A stretch of 7,216 nt of DNA from Candidatus Bathyarchaeota archaeon (GTDB taxonomy: Archaea; Thermoproteota; Bathyarchaeia; TCS64): contig JAUWDP010000051.1 in NCBI GenBank assembly GCA_030608725.1, forward strand, positions 1-7,216, written 5' to 3'. This document shows positions 1 to 5,352 of this stretch, one piece after another. A program made the translations under genes and the position numbers. The notes beneath the pieces are model-generated. The model worked only from the letters and a program-made list of their open reading frames with translations. It was not told the origin of the DNA and did not search any database. Each line of letters opens with the position of its first letter. Positions within the stretch are counted from its first letter, which is position 1.

Positions 1-86
1 AGGGGAGACATCGGAAGCCGTGCACGGTTGCATTTTTACTGGTTAGCGTGGGCTAGGGGCGATCCTGTGGGGGGGGGGGATAAGGG

Positions 87-226
87 TTCCGTGGGGGTCG
101 GTGGTTTTGGTATGAATAGGTGCCCCTTTTGGTATGAACGAGGTCTGATCGGGGCTGTTCTAGGGTTGCTTAGGAGGATTGGAGCGTTTTTCATAGGCGG
201 ATGTATGACCCCCCCCACCCCCCTCA
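87..226 (+). repeat. G-rich dispersed intergenic repeat, copy 1
   Basis: This stretch shares two blocks with a second copy at 909-1014. Block I (109-137) matches 930-958 at 23 of 29 positions. Block II (187-203, TTTTTCATAGGCGGATG) is identical to 980-996 and is followed in both copies by ATGACCCCCCC. Inside this copy the 11-mer TTTTGGTATGA occurs twice (105-115 and 127-137), 22 bp apart. An 11-G run lies just upstream at 69-79 and C runs close the element at 209-223. Whether it is a regulatory site, a structured RNA or a recombination border cannot be told from sequence. Positions 1-86 hold no gene I can support; 224-289 is the 3' flank of the next gene. Confidence 0.7.
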
Positions 227-289
227 TGAATTTAGGGGTGCCTCTATATCCGCGGCTATCGTAGAGTCGTCTGTGGTGTCCTGGTTGGG

Positions 290-784
290 TCAGTTGTCAT
301 CCTTCTTGGCGCAGTCGCAGAATAATCGTATGCCCCACTTCATCATGAGGATGATGACTGTCAATGTGGCTGCCGGGATGCCCACTCCGAGGACTGAGCC
401 GACTTTGGGGAGGAGGAGTGAGAATACCAGTTTGCTGTCGTCAAGTATGTCCTTCTCCCATTTACAGGCGTTCATGTCGACGCAGATCTTCTGGTGGAGT
501 TTCTTGGTGTTTTCCTTGATGAACTTCTTCCCTTTCTCGATGAGGGGCTTCAGGGGTATGAATGTGGCTGCGGTTCTTCCGGTTCTCCCTTCTATGGAGT
601 AGGCCTTGTCGGTCATGAAGTTGAGGCTCTCAGTGGCGGCGGCTTGGAGGTCTCCGAGGTATGCGTTTGCATCCTCAGCGGCCAGGGCCTCGCCGAGCCA
701 TGCGTATAGTTGGTCTTCTTCCGCCTCAAGCATTGCGTCTATTTTCGTTCTGGCTTCTTCGGGTAGGTCTATGGTTCCACTCAT
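290..784 (-). CDS. Small membrane-anchored protein of unknown function
   Basis: This 164-residue protein is not one I can name. Residues 1-60 are acidic, Ala-rich and probably helical. Residues 79-99 are Lys-rich. A hydrophobic segment at about 119-148, containing PKVGSVLGVGIPAA, should form one membrane helix and is followed by KWGIRLFCDCAKKDDN. Four cysteines lie in two pairs around that helix: C101/C107 before it and C156/C158 after it. The layout (Cys, Trp, DD, hydrophobic Leu/Gly stretch, K.G...FC end) resembles short uncharacterised proteins I recall from accessory gene clusters in cyanobacteria and archaea; this is recollection, not a search result. The ATG at 784 is supported by a TATA-like box 28 nt upstream. 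The gene stands alone between two copies of a dispersed repeat, with no operon partner. Confidence 0.8.
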   Translation of the reverse strand: MSGTIDLPEEARTKIDAMLEAEEDQLYAWLGEALAAEDANAYLGDLQAAATESLNFMTDKAYSIEGRTGRTAATFIPLKPLIEKGKKFIKENTKKLHQKICVDMNACKWEKDILDDSKLVFSLLLPKVGSVLGVGIPAATLTVIILMMKWGIRLFCDCAKKDDN

Positions 785-805
785 GGATTAAGTTTTATTT
801 GAATC

Positions 806-818
806 TGTTAAAAGGGTT
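806..818 (-). promoter_or_regulatory. Archaeal TATA-like promoter for the small membrane protein
   Basis: Read on the minus strand, CCCTTTTAACA (centre near 812) lies about 28 nt upstream of the ATG at 784. Archaeal TATA boxes are centred about 26-28 nt before the transcription start, so a leaderless transcript is expected. No Shine-Dalgarno sequence is seen, which agrees. Confidence 0.6.
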
Positions 819-908
819 GCGATTCTGGTTCCTTTCATTGTGGAGTGGGGTGGGTTGAATAAGCGGACGACAGGGCCTCTCCCCCCTCGTGAGGTGTGGG
901 GTTCACTG

Positions 909-1014
909 TTTCGTGGGGGGTGTGTTTATGGTGTGCATGGGTACCCGTTTTGGTGTGATAGGGGTGGGGTTGGGGAGGTTTTTTCATAGGCGGATGGCAT
1001 GACCCCCCCTACCC
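909..1014 (+). repeat. G-rich dispersed intergenic repeat, copy 2
   Basis: This is the second copy of the element at 87-226, in the same orientation, starting about 125 bp upstream of the small membrane-protein gene. It keeps both blocks: 930-958 and 980-1009. The paired boxes are present as TTATGGTGTGC (926-936) and TTTTGGTGTGA (948-958), again 22 bp apart. Between the blocks it is shorter than copy 1 and reads GGGGTGGGGTTGGGGAGG (961-978), a possible G-quadruplex former. A G6 run (915-920) and a C7 run (1003-1009) lie at its two ends. The stretch 819-908 between the promoter and this copy holds nothing I recognise. Confidence 0.7.
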
Positions 1015-1252
1015 TTCTTTTTTTAAGCTGTCAGTATTTTTTATTGGAGCCTAATCAGCAGTGAAATTTACACTGCTAAAAATAATCGGAGGGAGATTTA
1101 GTGTCGGACGCAGGATCCCCCACTTTCTACATTGGTTAGATAGGATTTAGTAGAATTTGAGTGAATGGTGATCTTACTTATTAACGTGAGAAATTCTGAT
1201 GTCTACAATCTTATGTGAATATTTACATAAAGTATGTTTAGGTATCTGTTAT
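1015..1252. other. AT-rich stretch without a recognisable gene
   Basis: Composition drops from G-rich to clearly AT-rich here and stays so through the DprA-like fragment up to about 1570. No start-to-stop frame looks like coding sequence. The one structure seen is the hairpin at 1057-1077. The change in composition at both borders suggests that 1015-1570 arrived as one piece of foreign DNA. Confidence 0.5.
1057..1077. other. Perfect 7-bp inverted repeat
   Basis: AGCAGTG (1057-1063) and CACTGCT (1071-1077) pair perfectly around the 7-nt loop AAATTTA. It lies about 175 nt beyond the stop codon of the minus-strand DprA-like fragment. No T run follows on that strand, so a terminator role is uncertain. 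Confidence 0.4.
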
Positions 1253-1588
1253 TTAATTATTAAGATAAGTTTCAATTTTTCTTATATCGGTAATATTCTT
1301 AATAGCTCTTGCTCCTTTGGAAATGAGTGTGTTGAATCCTGTTATTTTCTCAGAACTGACATTTGCAGAAGGATATAATGTGTAAACCAATCGTTTCTGA
1401 GAAACCGCGTAATCGACTTGTCTAACAGTACCGCCTGTTGGACCTGATTCAACAGCTATAATATATTTTGATAGCCCACTAATTATTCGATTTCTTTCAA
1501 CAAACGTGCCTCTTGAACCGTTTCCTTTATAATTTTCACTTATTAAACAACCTCTTCTGAGGATTTCACGTGACGCGCGCGCGCGCAT
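1253..1588 (-). pseudogene. dprA: DprA/Smf-like protein, C-terminal fragment
   Basis: The 111-residue frame matches the second half of the Rossmann-like domain of DprA/Smf, the protein that in bacteria binds single-stranded DNA and loads RecA during transformation. Recognisable parts in family order are GCLISE (about 14-19), the hallmark VERNRIISGLS (about 30-40), the strand IIAVESGPTGGT (about 43-54), then VYTLYP and GFNTLISKGA before a short tail. DprA proteins usually exceed 280 residues; the N-terminal half with the GSR nucleotide-type motif is missing. The frame starts at an ATG fused to a CGCGCGCGCGCGC tract (1574-1586), and a stop lies four codons further upstream (1598-1600), so no longer protein is possible. 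It is AT-rich, unlike the neighbouring genes, which suggests transfer. It is most likely a truncated remnant. A free-standing small SLOG-type protein is possible, but the MRARAS start is probably an artefact of the tract. Confidence 0.75.
1574..1586. repeat. CG dinucleotide tract at the truncation point of the DprA-like fragment
   Basis: Thirteen alternating C and G bases sit exactly where similarity to DprA stops. The DNA is AT-rich on the left and mixed on the right. Similar but shorter tracts occur at 3214-3220 and 6898-6908, each beside an open frame. Confidence 0.8.
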
Positions 1589-1616
1589 TTCTGCTTGTTA
1601 ACTACCTGAATCTCTA

Positions 1617-1639
1617 AGCCGAAGCCCTCTCCGCCGGCT
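1617..1639. other. Weak hairpin between the DprA-like fragment and the beta-helix gene
   Basis: AGCCG (1617-1621) can pair with CGGCT (1635-1639) around a 13-nt loop. The surrounding stretch 1589-1716 has no gene I can support. On the minus strand a frame through it reads CYRLVVAGGEGFGLEIQV, which looks codon-like but has no convincing start or homologue. Confidence 0.25.
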
Positions 1640-1683
1640 ACAACTAATCTGTAACATGAAGAACGCTTACGAGCTGAGGGATC

Positions 1684-1706
1684 ACTCACTCCGCTATCTA
1701 GTGAGT
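1684..1706 (-). terminator. Hairpin just past the beta-helix gene
   Basis: ACTCACT (1684-1690) and AGTGAGT (1700-1706) form a perfect 7-bp stem with a 9-nt loop, 10 nt beyond the stop codon of the minus-strand beta-helix gene. The position suits a transcript end, but there is no T run, and archaeal termination depends mainly on T runs, so RNA protection or chance is also possible. Confidence 0.35.
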
Positions 1707-1716
1707 TGGACTATTT

Positions 1717-2826
1717 TCAGCCCTTGTTCTTCTTCTGTTTCCCGTTCGGGTGGGGAGGATGCTCCGGTTTCCCCTGGCCTTGATTCTGCTGCCCCGGAGA
1801 AGCACTCGGCGGACCCGCCTGGCTCTCGCCTCCCTTCTTACCTCCACTGTTGCCCTGCTTCGACTTCACCTTGACGGTGTCGCTCCCCTCAACATCGGTG
1901 CCGTCGTTCAGGTCCAGCGTGATGACCAGCACGTCAGTGTAGGTCACCCCCCAGTCCCACTCAAGCTCCTCGACAACCGCCTCCCTGTCGAACTTCACCA
2001 TAAGTTCCTCGACACCATCCCCGTCGTGGTCACAGACCTCCACGGGGGCCCCCTCAGCCGCCACGGTGCCGTTGAGCAGGATCGACGAGACATCTATCTC
2101 CCCCACGTCGTACCCCTCGGAGAGCTCAATGTAGCAGGTGATCCACCTCCCCTTGCTCCCCAGGTTCAGAGTATCAGGGTGGACGTCCACCGTCATCTCA
2201 GGCCCGCCAACGGGACCCGAGGGCTCCACCAACGGCCTGTAGTCACCACCCGGCTTGAAGACGCTGAAGATACCGGGATAGATGTTGTGCCCCGAGTTGT
2301 ACGGAAGCTCAGTGTCCCCCAGCCCGTCCCAGTCCAGGTCCTCCCCCGCGTAGCCGTCCCAGTAGTTCCCCCCGAGGAAGGGACCCCCGATGACGTTCAC
2401 ACCCATCGTCTTCGAGATGTTGTAGTCGTTGACGAACGGGGGCGCCACGTCGGAGGACATCACATGGGTGCCATTATTGTCCACGAACGCGTTGTTGTAG
2501 ATCAGGTTCCCCGACGCCCCCACCTGCATCCCCCACTTGTTAAGGGTGAACAGGTTCTCCGAGATCACGTTGTCGAAGGTACCCGTCTGCATAAGCCCGA
2601 TGCCGATGGAGTTCTTCTCAAACACGTTATCATGGATATACGTGTTGTTGCTGTGGAACAGCCTCACCCCGTAGTTGAGGTCAATAAGCTGGCACAACGA
2701 GATCGTGTTGTTCTCAAGGATGACCCCCGTGCTGAAGTACACGTCGATGGCATACCCGTACCTAGTGACGAAGAGGTTCCTCACTACCACGTCCCGCTTC
2801 TCCTCGATCCAGATGGCATTCCCCAT
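1717..2826 (-). CDS. NosD-type right-handed beta-helix protein, main part (frameshifted from its N-terminus)
   Basis: The 369-residue frame carries the body of a secreted beta-helix protein of the NosD/periplasmic copper-binding repeat type. Residues about 10-115 contain repeated Asn-rich turns such as VILENNTISL, TYIHDNVFEKNSIG and GNLIYNNAFVDNN. These are followed at about 145-190 by the typical closing motif GNYWDGYAGEDLDWDGLGD and a DYRPL end. Residues about 208-325 form a second domain (TVDVHPDTLNLGSKGRW, then DHDGDGVEELMVKFD) seen after beta-helices in archaeal surface proteins. The last 45 residues are a Gly/Pro/Gln/Lys-rich tail with no LPXTG, membrane anchor or dockerin. The ATG at 2826 is probably not a true start: the region before it continues in another frame at 2784-3146, and a stop in this frame at 2836-2838 blocks extension. 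Proteins of this type sit outside the cell; the ligand cannot be predicted. The reverse-strand frame over this gene is a codon-bias shadow. Confidence 0.8.
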   Translation of the reverse strand: MGNAIWIEEKRDVVVRNLFVTRYGYAIDVYFSTGVILENNTISLCQLIDLNYGVRLFHSNNTYIHDNVFEKNSIGIGLMQTGTFDNVISENLFTLNKWGMQVGASGNLIYNNAFVDNNGTHVMSSDVAPPFVNDYNISKTMGVNVIGGPFLGGNYWDGYAGEDLDWDGLGDTELPYNSGHNIYPGIFSVFKPGGDYRPLVEPSGPVGGPEMTVDVHPDTLNLGSKGRWITCYIELSEGYDVGEIDVSSILLNGTVAAEGAPVEVCDHDGDGVEELMVKFDREAVVEELEWDWGVTYTDVLVITLDLNDGTDVEGSDTVKVKSKQGNSGGKKGGESQAGPPSASPGQQNQGQGKPEHPPHPNGKQKKNKG

Positions 2827-3146
2827 ATAGAACCCCTAAGCGTAGCCCCGCCCCCGTCCAGGGTAATCCCGGAGGCATTCACCACCAGCTTCCTGTTGAT
2901 ATACGTCTTCTCCACAAGCGTCACGTCTTCGTTGATGTAGTACTTCCCCCCCTCATACACCACGGCGGAGCCGAAAGTAGACGAATCATCAAGATCAACC
3001 AACACAGGCACCGAAAGGACAAATGGAACAGACACCGATGAGAACGCGAAGATAACCAAGATAAATATCGACGACGCATATGACCTTCTCACTCGGAATA
3101 CCATCCCCAACGGGAACTCTATTAAATTTAACACTATAGGAAACAA
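2784..3146 (-). CDS. N-terminal part of the same beta-helix protein: signal segment and first coil
   Basis: This frame supplies the missing front of the beta-helix protein. From the internal Met at residue 15 (codon at 3104) it reads MVFRVRRSYASSIFILV, a basic start followed by a hydrophobic stretch, which is a normal Sec signal peptide or N-terminal anchor. The mature part then has YINEDVTLVEKTYINRKL and ends its homologous portion with ASGITLDGGGATLRG, the usual first strand of NosD-like proteins. After that it runs into SIWGMPSGSRRSGTW and stops; that tail is out-of-frame reading. Adding one T near 2831 would give ATLRGFYMGNAIWIEE, a smooth join to the downstream frame. I prefer the start at 3104 because it places the basic residues directly before the hydrophobic core; the start at 3146 adds 14 residues of unclear purpose. 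Confidence 0.7.
   Translation of the reverse strand: MFPIVLNLIEFPLGMVFRVRRSYASSIFILVIFAFSSVSVPFVLSVPVLVDLDDSSTFGSAVVYEGGKYYINEDVTLVEKTYINRKLVVNASGITLDGGGATLRGSIWGMPSGSRRSGTW
2824..2836 (-). other. One-base frameshift in the beta-helix gene
   Basis: On the minus strand the sequence GGT TCT ATA TGG leaves the beta-helix frame; with one more T it would read GGT TTC TAT ATG and continue correctly. The two frames overlap only from 2784 to 2826, and a TAG in the downstream frame at 2836-2838 limits where the shift can be. No slippery heptamer is seen, so a real single-base deletion or a sequencing error is more likely than programmed frameshifting. Confidence 0.75.
3121..3131 (-). promoter_or_regulatory. 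Possible TATA-like box for the beta-helix gene
   Basis: On the minus strand TTAAATTTAAT lies about 22 nt before the ATG at 3104. The spacing is a little short for a leaderless start. A second candidate, ATATTATTTACC at about 3172-3183, lies about 30 nt before the alternative ATG at 3146. The sequence does not settle which is used. Confidence 0.3.
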
Positions 3147-3213
3147 AGGTCCGAAAACATCCTAATAACCGGTAAATAATATCGAACATCTATACCAACC
3201 ATCACTCTGATTT

Positions 3214-3306
3214 GCGCGCGAGAAGGCCATCACAGCCCTGGGAGACGCCAGGGAGGCCGAGGAGGCAGGCCTCGAATCCCTCCAGGGTATCCTCGAACGG
3301 CTCTGA
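3214..3306 (+). pseudogene. Orphan C-terminal coding fragment, about 30 codons
   Basis: Starting at the GCGCGCG tract (3214-3220), an open frame reads AREKAITALGDAREAEEAGL, continues ESLQGILERL, and ends at a TGA at 3304-3306. The sequence is GC-rich, Ala/Glu/Leu-rich and helix-forming, much like the end of a real protein. A TGA at 3208-3210, two codons before the tract, and the lack of any start codon exclude a complete gene. The parent family is not recognisable from 30 residues. It is probably the 3' stump of a gene whose body was lost; chance cannot be excluded. The rest of the 3147-3365 gap holds only the promoter of the following gene. Confidence 0.4.
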
Positions 3307-3326
3307 GAACATGTATCACTGATACT

Positions 3327-3339
3327 TATTCCATAAATA
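3327..3339 (+). promoter_or_regulatory. Archaeal TATA-like promoter for the histidine kinase
   Basis: CCATAAATA (3331-3339) is centred about 30 nt upstream of the ATG at 3366, placing the transcription start at or just before the start codon. There is no Shine-Dalgarno sequence, as expected for a leaderless message. Confidence 0.6.
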
Positions 3340-3365
3340 GTTCAGAAAACCACCACCAGACGGAC

Positions 3366-5300
3366 ATGCCCCCAGAACCCACCATCAACGTACTCCACGT
3401 AGACGACGACCCAAACCAGCTCCAGATCTCCAAGCTCATCCTCGAACGCACAGACCCCACACTCCACGTCCAGACCACCCAAAACCCCCACGAAGCCCTC
3501 CACACCATCACCCAAGAACACGTCGACTGCATCATCACAGACTACAAGATGCCCAACCTCAACGGCATACAACTCGCCACCAAGATCAGACAACACACAG
3601 ACACACCCATCATCCTCTACACAGGCCAAGGCAGCGAAAAACTCGCCGAAGAAGCCTTCGCCATCGGCATAGACGACTACATCAGGAAGGAACCCGACCC
3701 CAGCCACTACAAGATCCTCGCCAAACGCATCAGAACCGCCGTCGACAAACACAGAACCGAATCCCACCTCCAAAAATCCGAGGAAAACTACAGAAACGTC
3801 GTCGACCACGCCAACCAGGGCATCATCGTCATCCAGGACGGCCTCCTCAAGTTCGCCAACCCCAGGATCACCGAGATGACCGGATACACACCGGAGGAGG
3901 CCCTCGGCAAGCCCTTCATAGACTACCTCCACCCCGACGACCGCACCGAAGCCCTCAAAACATACATGAACCGCGACCCATCGGGGACCACGTTCTACAC
4001 GTTCCGCATAATCGCCAAGAACGGCGACGTACATTGGATCGAAGTCAACGGCATCGACATCGACTGGAACGGCAGCACGGCCACGCTCCACTTCCTCACC
4101 GACATCACCGAGCGCAAACGAGCGAAAGCCGAGATAACCCAGAAAGAGGAAAAATACAGGGCCCTCTTCGAGACCTCCCCATTCGCCATATCCATCCACG
4201 ACATCAACGGGGAGATAACCTCCGTTAACACGGCGTTCACCGAGCTCACGGGATTCACCGAACAGGAGGTCATCGGGAAAACCCTCCGCTCCATCGCGAG
4301 CCAGCGGAAAGCCGGACAAGACAAGATAGACTTCATAGCCGAGATGCGCAGAGCCCTGCTCTCAGAAGGCAGGCTTCCCTCATTCGAATATCCATTAAGA
4401 AGTAAAGACGGCACAGAACGCTGGTGCGAAGTCTACGCCTCCCTGCTGCACATGAACGGAGACAGAGTAGGCATCCAAATACTCGCACACAACATAACCG
4501 ACCAGAAACGGATGAGAGAGGAGCTGAAGGAGGCCAACCTGGCCCTCGAAGGCTTGGTGGAGGAAAAGACCCAGGAGCTCCTCGACGCCGAGCGCCTCGT
4601 GACAGCCGGCAGGATAGCAGCCACGGTCGGACACGACCTCCGCGGCCCCCTCCAGACCATCAAGAACGCCATCTACCTCATGAAACAGTCCCCCGAAAAC
4701 GTCGACGAGATGATCGACATGGTCAACAAATCGGTGGACCGGGCCAGCGAGATGATCGACATGTTCAGGAGCCAGACGAGATACTCACCCCTCATCCTGG
4801 GAAACGTCAACCTAGTGGAGATGGTGAGGAAAACATTGGAGGAAGCGACGCTGCCCCAATCCATCGAAGCCGTACTAGAGCTCGACGAGAGGCTTAAGAG
4901 CGTCTACCTGGATGAAACCAAGATCCACAGAGTCCTCGACAACCTGATCCAGAACGCAGTCGAAGCCATGCCCACCGGTGGGAGGCTCACAGTCACAGCG
5001 AAGAGAGCGCGAGACAAGGTCACCTTGACCGTCTCCGACACGGGCGTCGGCATCCCCGAAGACGAAGTTCAATCCCTCTTCAAGCCATTCCAAACGACGA
5101 AGGATGGAGGCCTAGGTCTCGGCCTCTACTACTGCAAACGGACCGTCGAGGCCCACGAGGGCACCATCGAACTGGACTCCGAGGTCGGCGCAGGGACAAC
5201 CTTCACCATAGCGATACCCGTCTTCACTGAAGACTACCTCGGCCACTTTGAAGCCCAAGCAATACGTAGCACGTTGAAGGGCCAATCATCCATTTTGTAG
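3366..5300 (+). CDS. Soluble hybrid sensor histidine kinase (REC-PAS-PAS-HisKA-HATPase)
   Basis: The 644-residue protein starts with a receiver domain (about 7-125): acidic pair D13/D14, phospho-acceptor D59 in IITDYKMPNLNG, T86 and K108. Two PAS domains follow (about 138-252 and 261-383), ending in DITERKR and NITDQKR. A coiled linker (about 384-412) leads to the dimerisation domain with the phosphorylated His at 423 in VGHDLRGPLQ. The ATPase domain shows the N box (N530 in NLIQNAVEA), the G1 box DTGVGIP (558-564) and the G2 box GGLGLGL (581-587). All catalytic residues are present. No membrane segment is visible, so it should sense a cytoplasmic signal through the PAS domains and may itself receive phosphate at D59 from another kinase. 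No separate response regulator or DNA-binding output gene lies nearby, so the output is unknown. Codon composition changes along the gene: the receiver part is strongly G-poor. The ATG is supported by the TATA spacing. Confidence 0.95.
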   Translation: MPPEPTINVLHVDDDPNQLQISKLILERTDPTLHVQTTQNPHEALHTITQEHVDCIITDYKMPNLNGIQLATKIRQHTDTPIILYTGQGSEKLAEEAFAIGIDDYIRKEPDPSHYKILAKRIRTAVDKHRTESHLQKSEENYRNVVDHANQGIIVIQDGLLKFANPRITEMTGYTPEEALGKPFIDYLHPDDRTEALKTYMNRDPSGTTFYTFRIIAKNGDVHWIEVNGIDIDWNGSTATLHFLTDITERKRAKAEITQKEEKYRALFETSPFAISIHDINGEITSVNTAFTELTGFTEQEVIGKTLRSIASQRKAGQDKIDFIAEMRRALLSEGRLPSFEYPLRSKDGTERWCEVYASLLHMNGDRVGIQILAHNITDQKRMREELKEANLALEGLVEEKTQELLDAERLVTAGRIAATVGHDLRGPLQTIKNAIYLMKQSPENVDEMIDMVNKSVDRASEMIDMFRSQTRYSPLILGNVNLVEMVRKTLEEATLPQSIEAVLELDERLKSVYLDETKIHRVLDNLIQNAVEAMPTGGRLTVTAKRARDKVTLTVSDTGVGIPEDEVQSLFKPFQTTKDGGLGLGLYYCKRTVEAHEGTIELDSEVGAGTTFTIAIPVFTEDYLGHFEAQAIRSTLKGQSSIL

Positions 5301-5313
5301 TGAGAAGACCCTG

Positions 5314-5328
5314 AAAAAGGGATATAAG
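5314..5328 (+). promoter_or_regulatory. Archaeal BRE/TATA-like promoter for the DUF1385 gene
   Basis: AAAAAGGGATATAAG combines a purine-rich BRE-like stretch with the TATA-like core GATATAAG (5321-5328), centred 28 nt before the ATG at 5353. The gene is therefore probably transcribed separately from the kinase, although only 52 nt lie between them. Confidence 0.6.
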
Positions 5329-5342
5329 AAGGGCTGCCTTCT
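5327..5342. promoter_or_regulatory. Perfect 6-bp inverted repeat between TATA box and start
   Basis: AGAAGG (5327-5332) and CCTTCT (5337-5342) pair around GCTG. It lies where the transcription start region of the DUF1385 gene should be, so it could be an operator. It could also mark the end of the kinase transcript, though no T run follows. Confidence 0.3.
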
Positions 5343-5352
5343 CCTGTGAACC

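Noticed and set aside
15..29. CCGTGCACGG palindrome within AAGCCGTGCACGGTT, reminiscent of the AGCCG...CGGTT stem of group II intron domain V
   Set aside because: Only the basal stem letters match; the rest of domain V, a domain VI and any reverse transcriptase are missing. It is too short to claim an intron end.
1589..1716. Right end of an IS200/IS605-type element, suggested by the GAAGCCCTCTCC hairpin region
   Set aside because: No transposase or TnpB tail is readable next to it, and the hairpin has only a 5-bp stem. The evidence is too thin.
2824..2836. Programmed ribosomal frameshift in the beta-helix gene
   Set aside because: No slippery heptamer and no downstream stimulatory structure are evident; a simple base loss explains it.
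1750..2940. 396-residue plus-strand ORF
   Set aside because: It is antisense to the beta-helix gene, reads as His/Arg/Val/Pro-rich low-quality protein, and crosses the frameshift point. It is a shadow of GC-rich codons.
3271..3290. T-arm-like CCTCGAATCC suggesting a tRNA
   Set aside because: No acceptor stem or anticodon arm can be folded around it, and the stretch reads as coding sequence.
3342..4319. 325-residue minus-strand ORF
   Set aside because: It lies opposite the receiver and PAS domains of the kinase, and its Gly/Val/Asp-rich sequence mirrors the coding strand. It has no domain.
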